Below are positions 9,250 to 17,958 of a DNA stretch of 64,000 bases, piece by piece. The position numbers were made by a program, and so were the translations under genes. This DNA is from Clostridiales bacterium (GTDB taxonomy: Bacteria > Bacillota > Clostridia > Oscillospirales > Oscillospiraceae): NCBI GenBank assembly GCA_022785125.1, contig JALFRA010000021.1:1-64000 (forward strand), in the 5' to 3' direction. The notes beneath the pieces are model-generated. The model did no database searches, was not told where the DNA came from, and was given only the letters and a program-made list of their open reading frames with translations. Every line of letters starts with the position of its first letter. Position 1 is the first letter of the stretch.

Positions 9250-9443
9250 GAAAACTGGATTTATATCTGGTTTTCTAATTGCATGGTACACTCTCCAGAA
9301 TTTGATTTCAAGTGAGAAAAGATTCCATATAATTCAATAATATGGATACCGCAAGCCGGATTTTAAATATAGAAATGGGACCAAATGAAAAGGGAGGATT
9401 TTCTTTGGCGTATATTCTAAATACAGAAATTTGGTTCCAAATT
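9250..9443. promoter_or_regulatory. Upstream region of iclR with palindromic, repeated candidate operators
   Basis: The 9218-9686 gap has no gene but is structured and unusually AT-rich. It holds a perfect inverted repeat AATTTGG-TT-CCAAATT at 9428-9443. A second, related copy precedes it in direct orientation (TAAATATAGAAATGGGACC at 9364 and TAAATACAGAAATTTGGTT at 9418). GAAAAC/GTTTTC arms at 9250-9255 and 9270-9275 flank a TATA-rich centre just upstream of the iclR binding site. IclR-family operators are typically such AT-rich palindromes. I could not fix a single -35/-10 pair. Confidence 0.5.
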
Positions 9444-9686
9444 GCACAAAAAGACAGGGAATATTTTGTAGCGGCATATCAGTAAACTTCCACAAAAGGA
9501 AGAGGTTGGTCATTCTGGTAATTATCCAGTATCTCCAACAGATTTTAAAAAGCGCCTTGGCCCCGGTTTTCGCGGAAAAGGGAGCCTCAGGCGTTTGCGG
9601 GGGCCGGGGAGAGGGCGGCGATTGCCTCTTCTGAACCGGAAGATCTTGTCATAGTCTGTACCAATCAAATGGTAGGAGGTATAGGG

Positions 9687-10460
9687 ATGAAGATCATTCT
9701 GCTGCGGCGAAAGCTGCTGGCGGTGCTGGCCTGTGTGTTGGCGGCCGCCGCCATGTTCTACATCGTCAATTATCCGGAGGTGGTAAGCGCGGCGGCTGCC
9801 AAACGGCAGCTGCCCATCTACTGCGTCCAGCGGGACCAGAAGATGGTGGCCATCTCCTTTGACGCGGCCTGGGGAAATGAGGATACTCAGCAGCTCATTG
9901 ACATTCTGGGCCAGTACCAGATCAAGGCCACCTTTTTTGTGGTGGGGGACTGGGTGGACAAATACCCGGAGTCGGTGAAGGCACTCCACGAGGCCGGCCA
10001 TGAGATCATGAACCACTCCAACACCCACGCCCACTACAACAGCCTGTCCACCGAGGAGATCATTGCAGACGTGTCGGCCTGCAACGACAAGATCGAGGCC
10101 ATCACCGGCGTGCGGCCCACCCTGATCCGCTGCCCCTACGGGGAGTATGACAACCATGTGATTGCCGCCATCCGCTCCATGGGTATGGAGCCCATCCAGT
10201 GGGATGTGGACAGCCTGGACTGGAAGGAGATCCCGGCGAATGAGATCACCCAGCGGGTCGTGAGCCGGGTGTGCCCCGGCTCCATCGTGCTCTTCCACAA
10301 CGCCGCCATCCACACGCCGGAGGCCCTGCCGGGAATCATCCAGTGCCTGCTTCAGGAGGGGTATACCTTTGTGCCCATTTCCCAGATCATCCTGCCGGGG
10401 GACTGCGGTACCGACTACACCATTGACCACGCCGGCCGGCAGCAGCCCTGCCAGAGCTGA
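9687..10460 (+). CDS. Polysaccharide deacetylase, PdaB/sporulation type
   Basis: 257 residues from the ATG at 9687, which has AGGAGG seven bases upstream; an in-frame upstream ATG at 9669 lacks a site. One N-terminal membrane helix (LLAVLACVLAAAAMFYIV) anchors or exports the protein. A complete NodB domain follows: motif 1 is SFDAAWG, motif 2 HSNTHAH (metal His pair), motif 3 RCPYGEYD, motif 4 near DVDSLDW and motif 5 IVLFHN. It removes acetyl groups from peptidoglycan or a related glycan outside the membrane. The DAAWG variant of motif 1 is typical of the PdaB-like spore branch. Single-gene transcript ending in a strong terminator. Confidence 0.88.
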   Translation: MKIILLRRKLLAVLACVLAAAAMFYIVNYPEVVSAAAAKRQLPIYCVQRDQKMVAISFDAAWGNEDTQQLIDILGQYQIKATFFVVGDWVDKYPESVKALHEAGHEIMNHSNTHAHYNSLSTEEIIADVSACNDKIEAITGVRPTLIRCPYGEYDNHVIAAIRSMGMEPIQWDVDSLDWKEIPANEITQRVVSRVCPGSIVLFHNAAIHTPEALPGIIQCLLQEGYTFVPISQIILPGDCGTDYTIDHAGRQQPCQS

Positions 10461-10465
10461 GTGCA

Positions 10466-10501
10466 AAAAGGGCCTGCTGCATTTTTGCAGCAGGCCCTTT
10501 T
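10466..10501 (+). terminator. Rho-independent terminator of the deacetylase gene
   Basis: 15-bp perfect stem AAAAGGGCCTGCTGC / GCAGCAGGCCCTTTT with a 6-base loop, starting six bases after the stop codon. Symmetric A and T runs allow it to work in both directions. Confidence 0.85.
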
Positions 10502-10639
10502 GAAGCGATTATGGCCCGGTACAGAAGTGACGATCTGTCCAGCGGAACATATGATATCGGGACTGGATCTGGTGGCACTTTGGGCAGAACTCCATTGTGC
10601 GCCGAGGAAGCACCGGAAGCGATCTTTTTTACGCCAGTT

Positions 10640-12979
10640 TTATTTTGCCGCACCCTGCATCATGGACAGCAATTCACGCTTACATTCCTCCACGCTGTTG
10701 GGATTACCCGGATTGGAAACACTCCCGAGCGGTTCAATCACCTCGTAGCGGGCGCAGTTGGCATCATAGATGGCATAAAGTCGGTCACATTCTTCCTGAT
10801 TGGTCTCCCCTCCCGGATCGATGCCCAGGGAAAAGGTATCTGTCCGGTCAGTAAAGGTATAGGTATGAGTTTGCGGTCCCTGATACTCAAGCAGCAGTAC
10901 CGCATAGTCTCCGCTGCTCTTTTCCCGCACCAGAGTTACTTCGGCATCCAAGCCTAGTCCACTCCATTTGACGATGGTTTTCCCGCCAGACCACTGGACC
11001 AGGAAGGCATTGACATACGATGTATCGTTGTTGGAGACCAGGATCAGTTCCTTGATGCCGTCGCCATTCATGTCCAGCAGTCTGGCGTCATCCAGCGTAA
11101 GGCCCCAGAGTTCGGAAGACTCTGGTATGCCGGAGATCGTACCCGTCAACTCTATCTCACGCATGATATTATACATATCCTTTGCCATGCGCGCCTCGTT
11201 GTTGGGTTCTTTGACCTGTATATTCTGAGAGGTGTCACCACCGTTGAGAGCCGCGGCATACCGGTTTAGAAAATTGACCATCTCCCGAGGAGAGCAGGCG
11301 TCGGCTTCCACCTCATCAAAGGGGCGGTACGGAAGCGTACGGGGAGGCTTCTCCTTTGGAACAGATGCTTCTGAAAGCAGCTGTTCCCATTCTTCGTCTG
11401 TGTAGTAAGTCTCCACGCCGTTTTCCACGACCCGCATCATTTGCTTCTCGTCGTCGTATTCCTCCAGCCAGGTCTCGCTCTCCTCCACCCCGCCTTGGCG
11501 GAAGGTGAACACACTGCCGCCGTGACGGGCAGCGCCGGAGGCTCCGCTCCGGTCCATCTGCACCGTTCCCTCGTCTGTTTCGAAGAGATCGCTGCTCTCT
11601 CGGCCGTGGTAAGCTTCGTCACCGATGATCCGTATGGGCTGGCCGCGTTCGTTCCATCCATAGATCTCAAAGGAACTATCCACCAGACTGCTGAAGCAAT
11701 AGAGATAGGGCATACCATCTCCAGCGAAGTCGCCAAGCATCATGAGGGAGCGGTCGGTCTCATATGGCCCATCATATCCCTGCACCGTATAAGGTTCGTC
11801 CCAGAACACGACCTGATCCACTGGCTGACTATAGCCGCTGAACGGCGTGATACCATCCTCGATTCCCCGGGCGATCAGATCTGCCAGCAGCAAAGCCTGC
11901 TCCGCTGTCATCTGGCACTTGCTGATATCGCCGTAATAGGGCATGGTATCCAACACGCCTTCAGCAGCCTGCCGGTCAAGGTCAGCTTCCGGGGTATTCT
12001 GAGGAGTCGTTTCCGGGGTATTTTGCGGAACCGTGCTGAAGGTAGGGTTGGGTTCCTGCTGGGTCCTGTCTGTACCGCCAATCAACAAGCCACCCACAGT
12101 TACTCCTCCGCCGACCAGCAGCACACCCGCTGCCACACCGGCAGCCAGCTTGAGCTTGAAGGCCCCCGATGCGGCCGCTTTGACAGCGGTTCCCACCGCG
12201 GCCTTCCTGCCCGCCGCCGAAGCGGCTGTCGCTGTATTTCCGGTGGCCTGGGTCCCCGCTGACGCGGCAGCAGAGGTTCCTGCGGCGCCAGCCTTCCCCA
12301 ATCCCGCGCTGATATTCTCCCAGACCCGGGAAAAGACGGCGGAGTCGGGCAGTTCGCTGGTAAGGCACTGGAACAGAACGCCCACAGGGATCATGGTATG
12401 GAGCCGGATACCGTCCCGCTCCTCCAACGCCAGCACGTCCTCTCTCAGCTTTTTTCGGGCGTAGTTGAGACGGCTTTTCACCGTCCCCGGGGCGCACTCC
12501 TGGATCTCCGCGATCTGCTCCACCGAGCAGTGGGAGAAGTAGTACAGAATGACGCACTCCCGCTGGACCTCGGGGAGCCGCTCCACCAGACGCATTACCA
12601 GACGGCGGGTCTCCACGTTGTCGGCCACAGATTCAGGCAGGATACCCTCATCCGGGTCGGGGATGGCTTCCAAAAATCCCCCGTCCTCGTCCTCTTCCTT
12701 GGAAGCCTGAACAAACCGGCCCTGCTGCTTATGCAGGCGGTGGCAGCGGTTTGCGGCGATCTGAAATATCCAGCTTATAAAGGCCTCCGGATTCCGCAGG
12801 CTGTCCAGGTGCTGCAGGGCGGAGAGATAGGTCTCCTGCACCACGTCCATGGCCAGCTCCGGATCATTGGTTAGCCGCAGAGCCAGGGCATACACCCGCT
12901 GGCTGGTCTGTTCATACAGCTGTCCCATGGCCTCCTGATCACCGGCCTGGGCTTGACGCACCAGCTTGGTCAGATCCAT
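10640..12979 (-). CDS. ECF-type sigma factor fused to a membrane segment and a large extracellular domain
   Basis: 779 residues. Residues 1-190 are a complete ECF sigma factor. Region 2 has NDPELAMDVVQETYLSAL and FISWIFQIAANRC. Region 4 has LPEVQRECVILYYF, then the helix-turn-helix CSVEQIAEIQECAPGTVKSR. An Ala/Gly-rich linker (about 228-272) leads to one membrane helix (FKLKLAAGVAAGVLLVGGG). A Pro/Thr-rich stalk follows, then about 440 outside residues with a Ca-binding-like repeat (LDMNGDGIKELILV, near 665). The sigma part would thus stay tethered to the inner membrane face. The first 290 residues are nearly identical to the next gene and the rest is unrelated. Both share the 5' leader CCCTCGTTTCTTCGTATTTC (top strand) over the start. 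Target genes and release mechanism are unknown; proteolysis is one possibility. Confidence 0.85.
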   Translation of the reverse strand: MDLTKLVRQAQAGDQEAMGQLYEQTSQRVYALALRLTNDPELAMDVVQETYLSALQHLDSLRNPEAFISWIFQIAANRCHRLHKQQGRFVQASKEEDEDGGFLEAIPDPDEGILPESVADNVETRRLVMRLVERLPEVQRECVILYYFSHCSVEQIAEIQECAPGTVKSRLNYARKKLREDVLALEERDGIRLHTMIPVGVLFQCLTSELPDSAVFSRVWENISAGLGKAGAAGTSAAASAGTQATGNTATAASAAGRKAAVGTAVKAAASGAFKLKLAAGVAAGVLLVGGGVTVGGLLIGGTDRTQQEPNPTFSTVPQNTPETTPQNTPEADLDRQAAEGVLDTMPYYGDISKCQMTAEQALLLADLIARGIEDGITPFSGYSQPVDQVVFWDEPYTVQGYDGPYETDRSLMMLGDFAGDGMPYLYCFSSLVDSSFEIYGWNERGQPIRIIGDEAYHGRESSDLFETDEGTVQMDRSGASGAARHGGSVFTFRQGGVEESETWLEEYDDEKQMMRVVENGVETYYTDEEWEQLLSEASVPKEKPPRTLPYRPFDEVEADACSPREMVNFLNRYAAALNGGDTSQNIQVKEPNNEARMAKDMYNIMREIELTGTISGIPESSELWGLTLDDARLLDMNGDGIKELILVSNNDTSYVNAFLVQWSGGKTIVKWSGLGLDAEVTLVREKSSGDYAVLLLEYQGPQTHTYTFTDRTDTFSLGIDPGGETNQEECDRLYAIYDANCARYEVIEPLGSVSNPGNPNSVEECKRELLSMMQGAAK

Positions 12980-13191
12980 ACAATCCCCTCGTTTCTTCGT
13001 ATTTCGTTAGGTTTCTTTTTTGTTGGTGCAGCTGGCCGGCAGCGGACACAAAAGCCGTTTCAGCACTTTGTGATCCCCTTTGAATGGTCCGGTACACGAT
13101 CCAGCTCATATTGGTTACGTCAGTAAGATACCGCGCCCCTTCCCCCGGTTTTAAATGGGGAGAAAAAATTTTTAGGGGGGAGGGCGAAACC

Positions 13192-15021
13192 TTATCCCAT
13201 CCAGTTGTGTCCGGTCCAGCTTTTCCGCACCTGATTCATCAATTCATAATAAACCTCCCAGCTGCGGTCATAGCTGCCCCACTCCACCGGCAGCTGGGGC
13301 GGGATCACGTTTCCTTCCGCGGCATTGTACGCGCTGCATACTTCCAGACTGGGGCAATCCAGCAGCGGGGTCAGATCCACCGGGTATGTATAGGAGTACA
13401 AATGAACTGCCCGAAGTTTCTCTAATTGAGAGAGGGGAGTCAGGTCCATATCATATCCGCCGTCCAACCCAACATACTCCAGGGACGGCATATACGCGAC
13501 CACATCGAGAGAAGTACCCCATGCGTACAGTCCCTTCAGATCCAGTATTACAAGGTTGGGCAGCATTTCTGACGCGGTCAGCTGGGTGCAGGTGTCAGGC
13601 TCGGCAGTTACCTCTAAGAAACCAAGTTGTGTCAGCTGGGAGAGATCCAGAGAGGACCCGGATAGGCCTACATACAATTCCACCAAAGACGAGGCCTCTT
13701 CCAGCGGCGTCAGATCTGCTTCCTCAGCCACGGAAATCATGAGTGCCTTCAGCTCCCCCAGGTTTTCCAAAAAGCCAAGGTCATTGATTGCCTGACCCTC
13801 GTCCCTTGTAAGCGGCATGAGGAGGGAGTGCAGATCGTCATCCCGGATGGTCTGGAGCAGCGCGCCGGAATCTCTCACGTCATAATGGATATCCGTCAGA
13901 TGGGGCAGCAGGGCAGCATCCTCCAGGCTGTTGACAGGTACGTTTCCCTTTAACATCTGGGAAGTCTCCCCGTGGTCCATCCAGATCTCCGTCGATAATG
14001 TGCCGTCTTCCTCAATGGAAAGCATATCGATCAGCTCCACATCGCTGGGGTGGATGGGGCCCTGGGGTTTATCGATGATTGTGCGGATATTCTGCTCAAA
14101 GGCGGGGTCGCTGAAGGAGAGGGTGGGCTCATGGAGGGCCAGTCCTACGCCGCCCACTAGTAGGCCGCCCGCCGCCAGCCCGGCAACCAGTTTGAGCTTG
14201 AAGGCCCCGGACGCAGCCGACTTGACAGCGGCCCCCGCCGCAGCCTTCCCGCCCGCTGCCGAGGCGGCCGCCGTTGTGCCTCCGGCGGTCTGAGTCCCGG
14301 CTGCCGCGGCGGCGGTAGCGCCTGCCGCCCCAGCGGTCCCCAGCCCGGCGGTGACCGCCTGCCAAGTATGGGAAAAGACAGCGGGGTCGGGCAGTTCCCC
14401 GGCAAGGCAGGGGAAGAGAAGTCCAATGGGAACCAAGGTGTGCAGCCGGATGCCGTCCCGCTCCTCCAGTGCCAGCACGTCCTCCTTCAGTTTCTTTCGG
14501 GCGTAGTTGAGACGGCTTTTCACCGTCCCCGGGGCGCACCCCTGGATCTCCGCGATCTGCTCCACCGAGCAGTGGGAGAAGTAGTACAGAATGACGCACT
14601 CCCGCTGGACCTCAGGCAGCTGGTCCACCAGCTCCATCACCAGACGGCGGGTCTCCACGTTGTCGGCCACAGATTCAGGCAGGATACCCTCGTCCGGGTC
14701 GGGGATGGCTTCCAAAAATCCCCCGTCCTCGTCCTCCTCCGGGGAAGCCTGAACAAAGCGGCCCTGCTGCTTATGCAGGCGGTGACATCGGTTTGCTGCG
14801 ATCTGGAACATCCAGCTCACAAAGGCCTCCGGATTCCGCAGGCCGTCCAGGTGCTGCAAGGCCGAGAGGTAGGTCTCCTGCACCACGTCCATGGCCAGTT
14901 CCGGATCGTTGGTCAGCCGCAGCGCCAGGGCATATACCCGCTGGCTGGTCTGCTCATACAGACGTCCCATGGCTTCCTGATCGCCGGCCTGGGCCTGGCG
15001 CACCAGCTCGGTCAGATCCAT
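13192..15021 (-). CDS. ECF-type sigma factor fused to a membrane segment and leucine-rich repeats
   Basis: 609 residues, paralogue of the downstream gene. Residues 1-190 are the sigma factor with the same region 2 (DPELAMDVVQETYLSALQHL) and region 4 (CSVEQIAEIQGCAPGTVKSR). Residues about 228-272 are an Ala/Gly/Thr linker, then one membrane helix (FKLKLVAGLAAGGLLVGGVG). The outside part has leucine-rich, internalin-like repeats, for example NLGELKALMISV, ASSLVELYVGL, LTQLGFLEVT, LPNLVILDLKGLY and LEKLRAVHLYSY. LRR domains bind proteins or glycans, so this may sense a surface ligand or an envelope state (inference). It lies 140 bases after the RCC1-CAP-SLH gene and 212 before its paralogue. ATG start with GAGGGG upstream. 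Confidence 0.85.
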   Translation of the reverse strand: MDLTELVRQAQAGDQEAMGRLYEQTSQRVYALALRLTNDPELAMDVVQETYLSALQHLDGLRNPEAFVSWMFQIAANRCHRLHKQQGRFVQASPEEDEDGGFLEAIPDPDEGILPESVADNVETRRLVMELVDQLPEVQRECVILYYFSHCSVEQIAEIQGCAPGTVKSRLNYARKKLKEDVLALEERDGIRLHTLVPIGLLFPCLAGELPDPAVFSHTWQAVTAGLGTAGAAGATAAAAAGTQTAGGTTAAASAAGGKAAAGAAVKSAASGAFKLKLVAGLAAGGLLVGGVGLALHEPTLSFSDPAFEQNIRTIIDKPQGPIHPSDVELIDMLSIEEDGTLSTEIWMDHGETSQMLKGNVPVNSLEDAALLPHLTDIHYDVRDSGALLQTIRDDDLHSLLMPLTRDEGQAINDLGFLENLGELKALMISVAEEADLTPLEEASSLVELYVGLSGSSLDLSQLTQLGFLEVTAEPDTCTQLTASEMLPNLVILDLKGLYAWGTSLDVVAYMPSLEYVGLDGGYDMDLTPLSQLEKLRAVHLYSYTYPVDLTPLLDCPSLEVCSAYNAAEGNVIPPQLPVEWGSYDRSWEVYYELMNQVRKSWTGHNWMG

Positions 15022-15114
15022 ACAATCCCCTCGTTTCTTCGTATTTCGTAGTGTTACAACAGTTTACCAGATGATTGGACGATTTTCCAGAGGAAACCAA
15101 AGAGTTGCAGCAGA

Positions 15115-15148
15115 AGCAGGGAGCGGCGCCACGGCGCCGCTCCCTGCT
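15115..15148 (-). terminator. Very strong hairpin after the RCC1-CAP-SLH gene
   Basis: 16-bp perfect stem AGCAGGGAGCGGCGCC / GGCGCCGCTCCCTGCT with a 2-base spacer, 13 bases beyond the stop of the gene ending at 15162. There is no U-run on either strand, so it may act as an mRNA end stabiliser or a weak terminator rather than a classical one. Confidence 0.55.
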
Positions 15149-15161
15149 GTCAGGTTGTTGG

Positions 15162-17933
15162 TTATTGGGAAATATAATGGTACAGACGCATTAGAGTGGT
15201 GATGCACTGCTCCCGGCTGTAGGACAGGGAGGGGGCAAACCGTCCGCCGCCCACGCCGTTCATAATGCCGCACCCCTGAATGGTTCCAGTGGCCTCCAGC
15301 GCCCAGGGGGAGATCTCTGCCCGGTCGGTGAAGTTTGCCTCCGCCGGCGGCAGGTATTTGGACATCCGCAGTGCCAGGCGGGTAAGCATGACCGCCGCCT
15401 GTTCCCGGGTCAGCGGGTCATTGGGGTGGAAGCTGCCGTCGCCCACGCCGTTTACAATGCCCAGGTAGGCGGCCTTCTCCACGTCCTCATCCTTGGTGTC
15501 GGAGAAGGAGACACGGCCCTGCACCGGGCTGCCGGTCACCGCCTCATAGAAACGGACCACCAGGGCGCAGATCTCCTGACGGGTGGCGGTCTGGGTGTAG
15601 CCGCTCTGGAGCGCGACAGGCACAAGGTTCATCTGGATAGCCTCCTGAACGGAGGCTGCCGCCCAGTCGGAGGGTTTGGAAGCATTGGGGTCGGGCTGGG
15701 AGAAAAAGTCCACCTGGTAGGTGAAGTCCACAGCCTTGCCGGAGCGGTCCTTCAGGCCGTCGATGGTGACCTGGTAAACACCCTCATACTTGGACACTCC
15801 GTCAGGCCGGAAGATGATGCAGTTGCCCACGCCGGAGGTCTCCACATTGAGGTAGCGGCCGGAGGCGGCGGGGGTATAACTGGCCTTGCCGTCCAGGGTC
15901 CAGGTCTTGCCGTCGCTCTGGCGTACCAGAATGACCACAAGGCCGGACTGAGTGGGCACCTGATAATCGTCGGGGTTGAGCACCACGCTCCAGGCGGTGT
16001 TGGCGTCAAAGCTATCCAGATAGTTGGGGAAGCTGCCCGAGGCGGGCCAGCCGATAAAGTCATAGTCGCAGCCGCTGCCGCTGGTATCGGTGACCTTCTC
16101 GGTTACAAAGTCGCGGTAGATGCTGTCCGGGTTCTGGGCGTAGCCGAAGCCCACCCGGCCCAGCTCGGGGTTGAGCTGCCAGCGGCGGTGTCCCACCCGC
16201 TCCACGTTGCGGGCGTCGCTGTCCTGCATAAACATATCCACTGATTCCAGCAGGTCCATGCCCGCTGCAATGTTGCTGGTGGAGGTGGCCTCATAGGCCT
16301 TTTGATAGAAGCTGTTGTCCATATCCGAAGGCTTGGCGGGGGTATGGTTCAGACTGCCCAGGTGAGCCAGCAGCACCGCGCCGTACTGGGCGTTCTCGCT
16401 CAGACGGTCGTCCAGCTGAACCTGAGGCACACCGGCCAGCCGCCGCAGCACATTCAGACGCTGGGCGGCGGCCTCCAGGGCCTGGTGATCCACCGCGCCG
16501 GTGGCATAGGGGGCCTGGATGGAGGGTTCCTTTGTCAGAACGGGGTTGGGAAAGGTGCTGGAGGCCTGATTCAGCAGCTGGACGATCTCTTCCTTGCTCA
16601 GTTTTTCCAGCGTGGTGGAGCCGCTGTGCCGCAGTTCAGTCTGCTCCGGTTCCTCGGTGGGCTGAGAGACTGTTCCGTCAGGCAGCAGGACCTTTACCCC
16701 TTCCAGCCGGACCGGGGCCCACGCTTGATTGGCATAGTCTATGTCCAGGTTGGTTTCGCCCCATACCCAGAGGGAGCCGTCCTTGGTGACGGCCATGGAG
16801 CCGTTGTATCCCACGCTGACCTCTGCCACGTTATCCATGATCTTGACCGGCGTCAGCGCCACGTCGGAGCGCTTTCCGGTACCGATGCGGCCGTTGCCGT
16901 CGCCGCCGCAGGTCCAGAGGGAGCCGTCGGTACACACAATGGCGGTGAGGGGATTGGAGGTGGAGATGGCCGCGCCGTTGTCCATGATCTTGGTCCATAC
17001 ACTCTGGACGGGGCCGCCCACCACATTTTTGTCGTTGCCGGTACCGCCGTTGCCCAGCTGGCCGTAGTTGTTGTCGCCGCATACCCAAACGCTGCCGTCG
17101 GTTTTCAGCGCCACCGTATACTCCCAGCCGCAGCTGACTGCCTGTACGTTGTCCATAACCTTGACCGGCACGTCCTGCCAGACATAGCGGTCCATTTTGG
17201 TCCGGTTGCCCTGCTTGCCGTTGCCCAGTGCGCCGCTGTCGTTGCGGCCCCACATCCACAGGGAGCCATCCTCCTTGATGGCCGCCGTATGGGCCGTGCC
17301 GCAGCTGACTGCCTTGACATTCTCCATGACCTTGACCGGGACGGTCTGCATAGGTTTGTCCTGGTTTCCACCGAAGTAGGTGTCGTTTCCTTTTCCGCCG
17401 TTACCCAGTTGGCCCCACTCATTGTTGCCGCACATCCACAGGGTTCCGTCAGTTTTGACGATGCCGGTGTGTCCGTAGCCGCAGCTCACCGATGCCACAT
17501 CGTCCATGATCTTGCCCGGCCTGGTCTGAAAGACCCCCAGGGTATTGGAGCCGTCTCCCTGCAGGCCGTTGCCCAACTGGCCCGTCCAGTTGTCGCCCCA
17601 GGTCCAGAGGGAGCCGTCCGACTGAATAGCGGCGCCGTTGTTGTTGAGACCGCTGCTGACAAATACCACGTTGTCCAGGATTTTTTCCGGAGTGCCGGTG
17701 GTGGAAGAGGTGGTGCCGTTGCCAACACCTCCGGTCAGGCTATCCCCCCAGGACCACAGGCCGCCCTGGGCGTCGATGTAGGTAAAGACACCTGCGTTGG
17801 TGGCAATACTCTGCCGCTGGATGGGGACTTGCTGGGTACGTTCCGCTGCCAGCGCCCCGGGCATGGCCCCAACCAGGAGGGCCGCCGCGCAGAGGGCGGA
17901 GAGCAGCTTTTTGGGTAACTGGATCCGTTTCAT
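15162..17933 (-). CDS. Secreted RCC1-repeat / CAP (SCP) / SLH-domain surface protein
   Basis: 923 residues from ATG 17933 (GAGG seven bases upstream); the open frame extends further upstream without a site. Signal peptide MKRIQLPKKLLSALCAAALL... ending near ALAAE. Residues about 35-430 hold RCC1-type beta-propeller repeats of the pattern 'DGSLWTWGDNxxGQLGNG' (at least six). Residues about 490-640 are a CAP/SCP domain with NVLRRLAGVPQVQLDDRL, HLGSLNHT and VGHRRWQLNPELGRVGFG. The last 170 residues are three SLH motifs that bind cell-wall polymer. It is therefore wall-attached and may bind or process an outside ligand. It sits 25 bases after another SLH gene and upstream of the fused sigma factors. 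Confidence 0.88.
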   Translation of the reverse strand: MKRIQLPKKLLSALCAAALLVGAMPGALAAERTQQVPIQRQSIATNAGVFTYIDAQGGLWSWGDSLTGGVGNGTTSSTTGTPEKILDNVVFVSSGLNNNGAAIQSDGSLWTWGDNWTGQLGNGLQGDGSNTLGVFQTRPGKIMDDVASVSCGYGHTGIVKTDGTLWMCGNNEWGQLGNGGKGNDTYFGGNQDKPMQTVPVKVMENVKAVSCGTAHTAAIKEDGSLWMWGRNDSGALGNGKQGNRTKMDRYVWQDVPVKVMDNVQAVSCGWEYTVALKTDGSVWVCGDNNYGQLGNGGTGNDKNVVGGPVQSVWTKIMDNGAAISTSNPLTAIVCTDGSLWTCGGDGNGRIGTGKRSDVALTPVKIMDNVAEVSVGYNGSMAVTKDGSLWVWGETNLDIDYANQAWAPVRLEGVKVLLPDGTVSQPTEEPEQTELRHSGSTTLEKLSKEEIVQLLNQASSTFPNPVLTKEPSIQAPYATGAVDHQALEAAAQRLNVLRRLAGVPQVQLDDRLSENAQYGAVLLAHLGSLNHTPAKPSDMDNSFYQKAYEATSTSNIAAGMDLLESVDMFMQDSDARNVERVGHRRWQLNPELGRVGFGYAQNPDSIYRDFVTEKVTDTSGSGCDYDFIGWPASGSFPNYLDSFDANTAWSVVLNPDDYQVPTQSGLVVILVRQSDGKTWTLDGKASYTPAASGRYLNVETSGVGNCIIFRPDGVSKYEGVYQVTIDGLKDRSGKAVDFTYQVDFFSQPDPNASKPSDWAAASVQEAIQMNLVPVALQSGYTQTATRQEICALVVRFYEAVTGSPVQGRVSFSDTKDEDVEKAAYLGIVNGVGDGSFHPNDPLTREQAAVMLTRLALRMSKYLPPAEANFTDRAEISPWALEATGTIQGCGIMNGVGGGRFAPSLSYSREQCITTLMRLYHYISQ

Positions 17934-17958
17934 CAAAATTCCTCTCTTTCTTTGTGAT

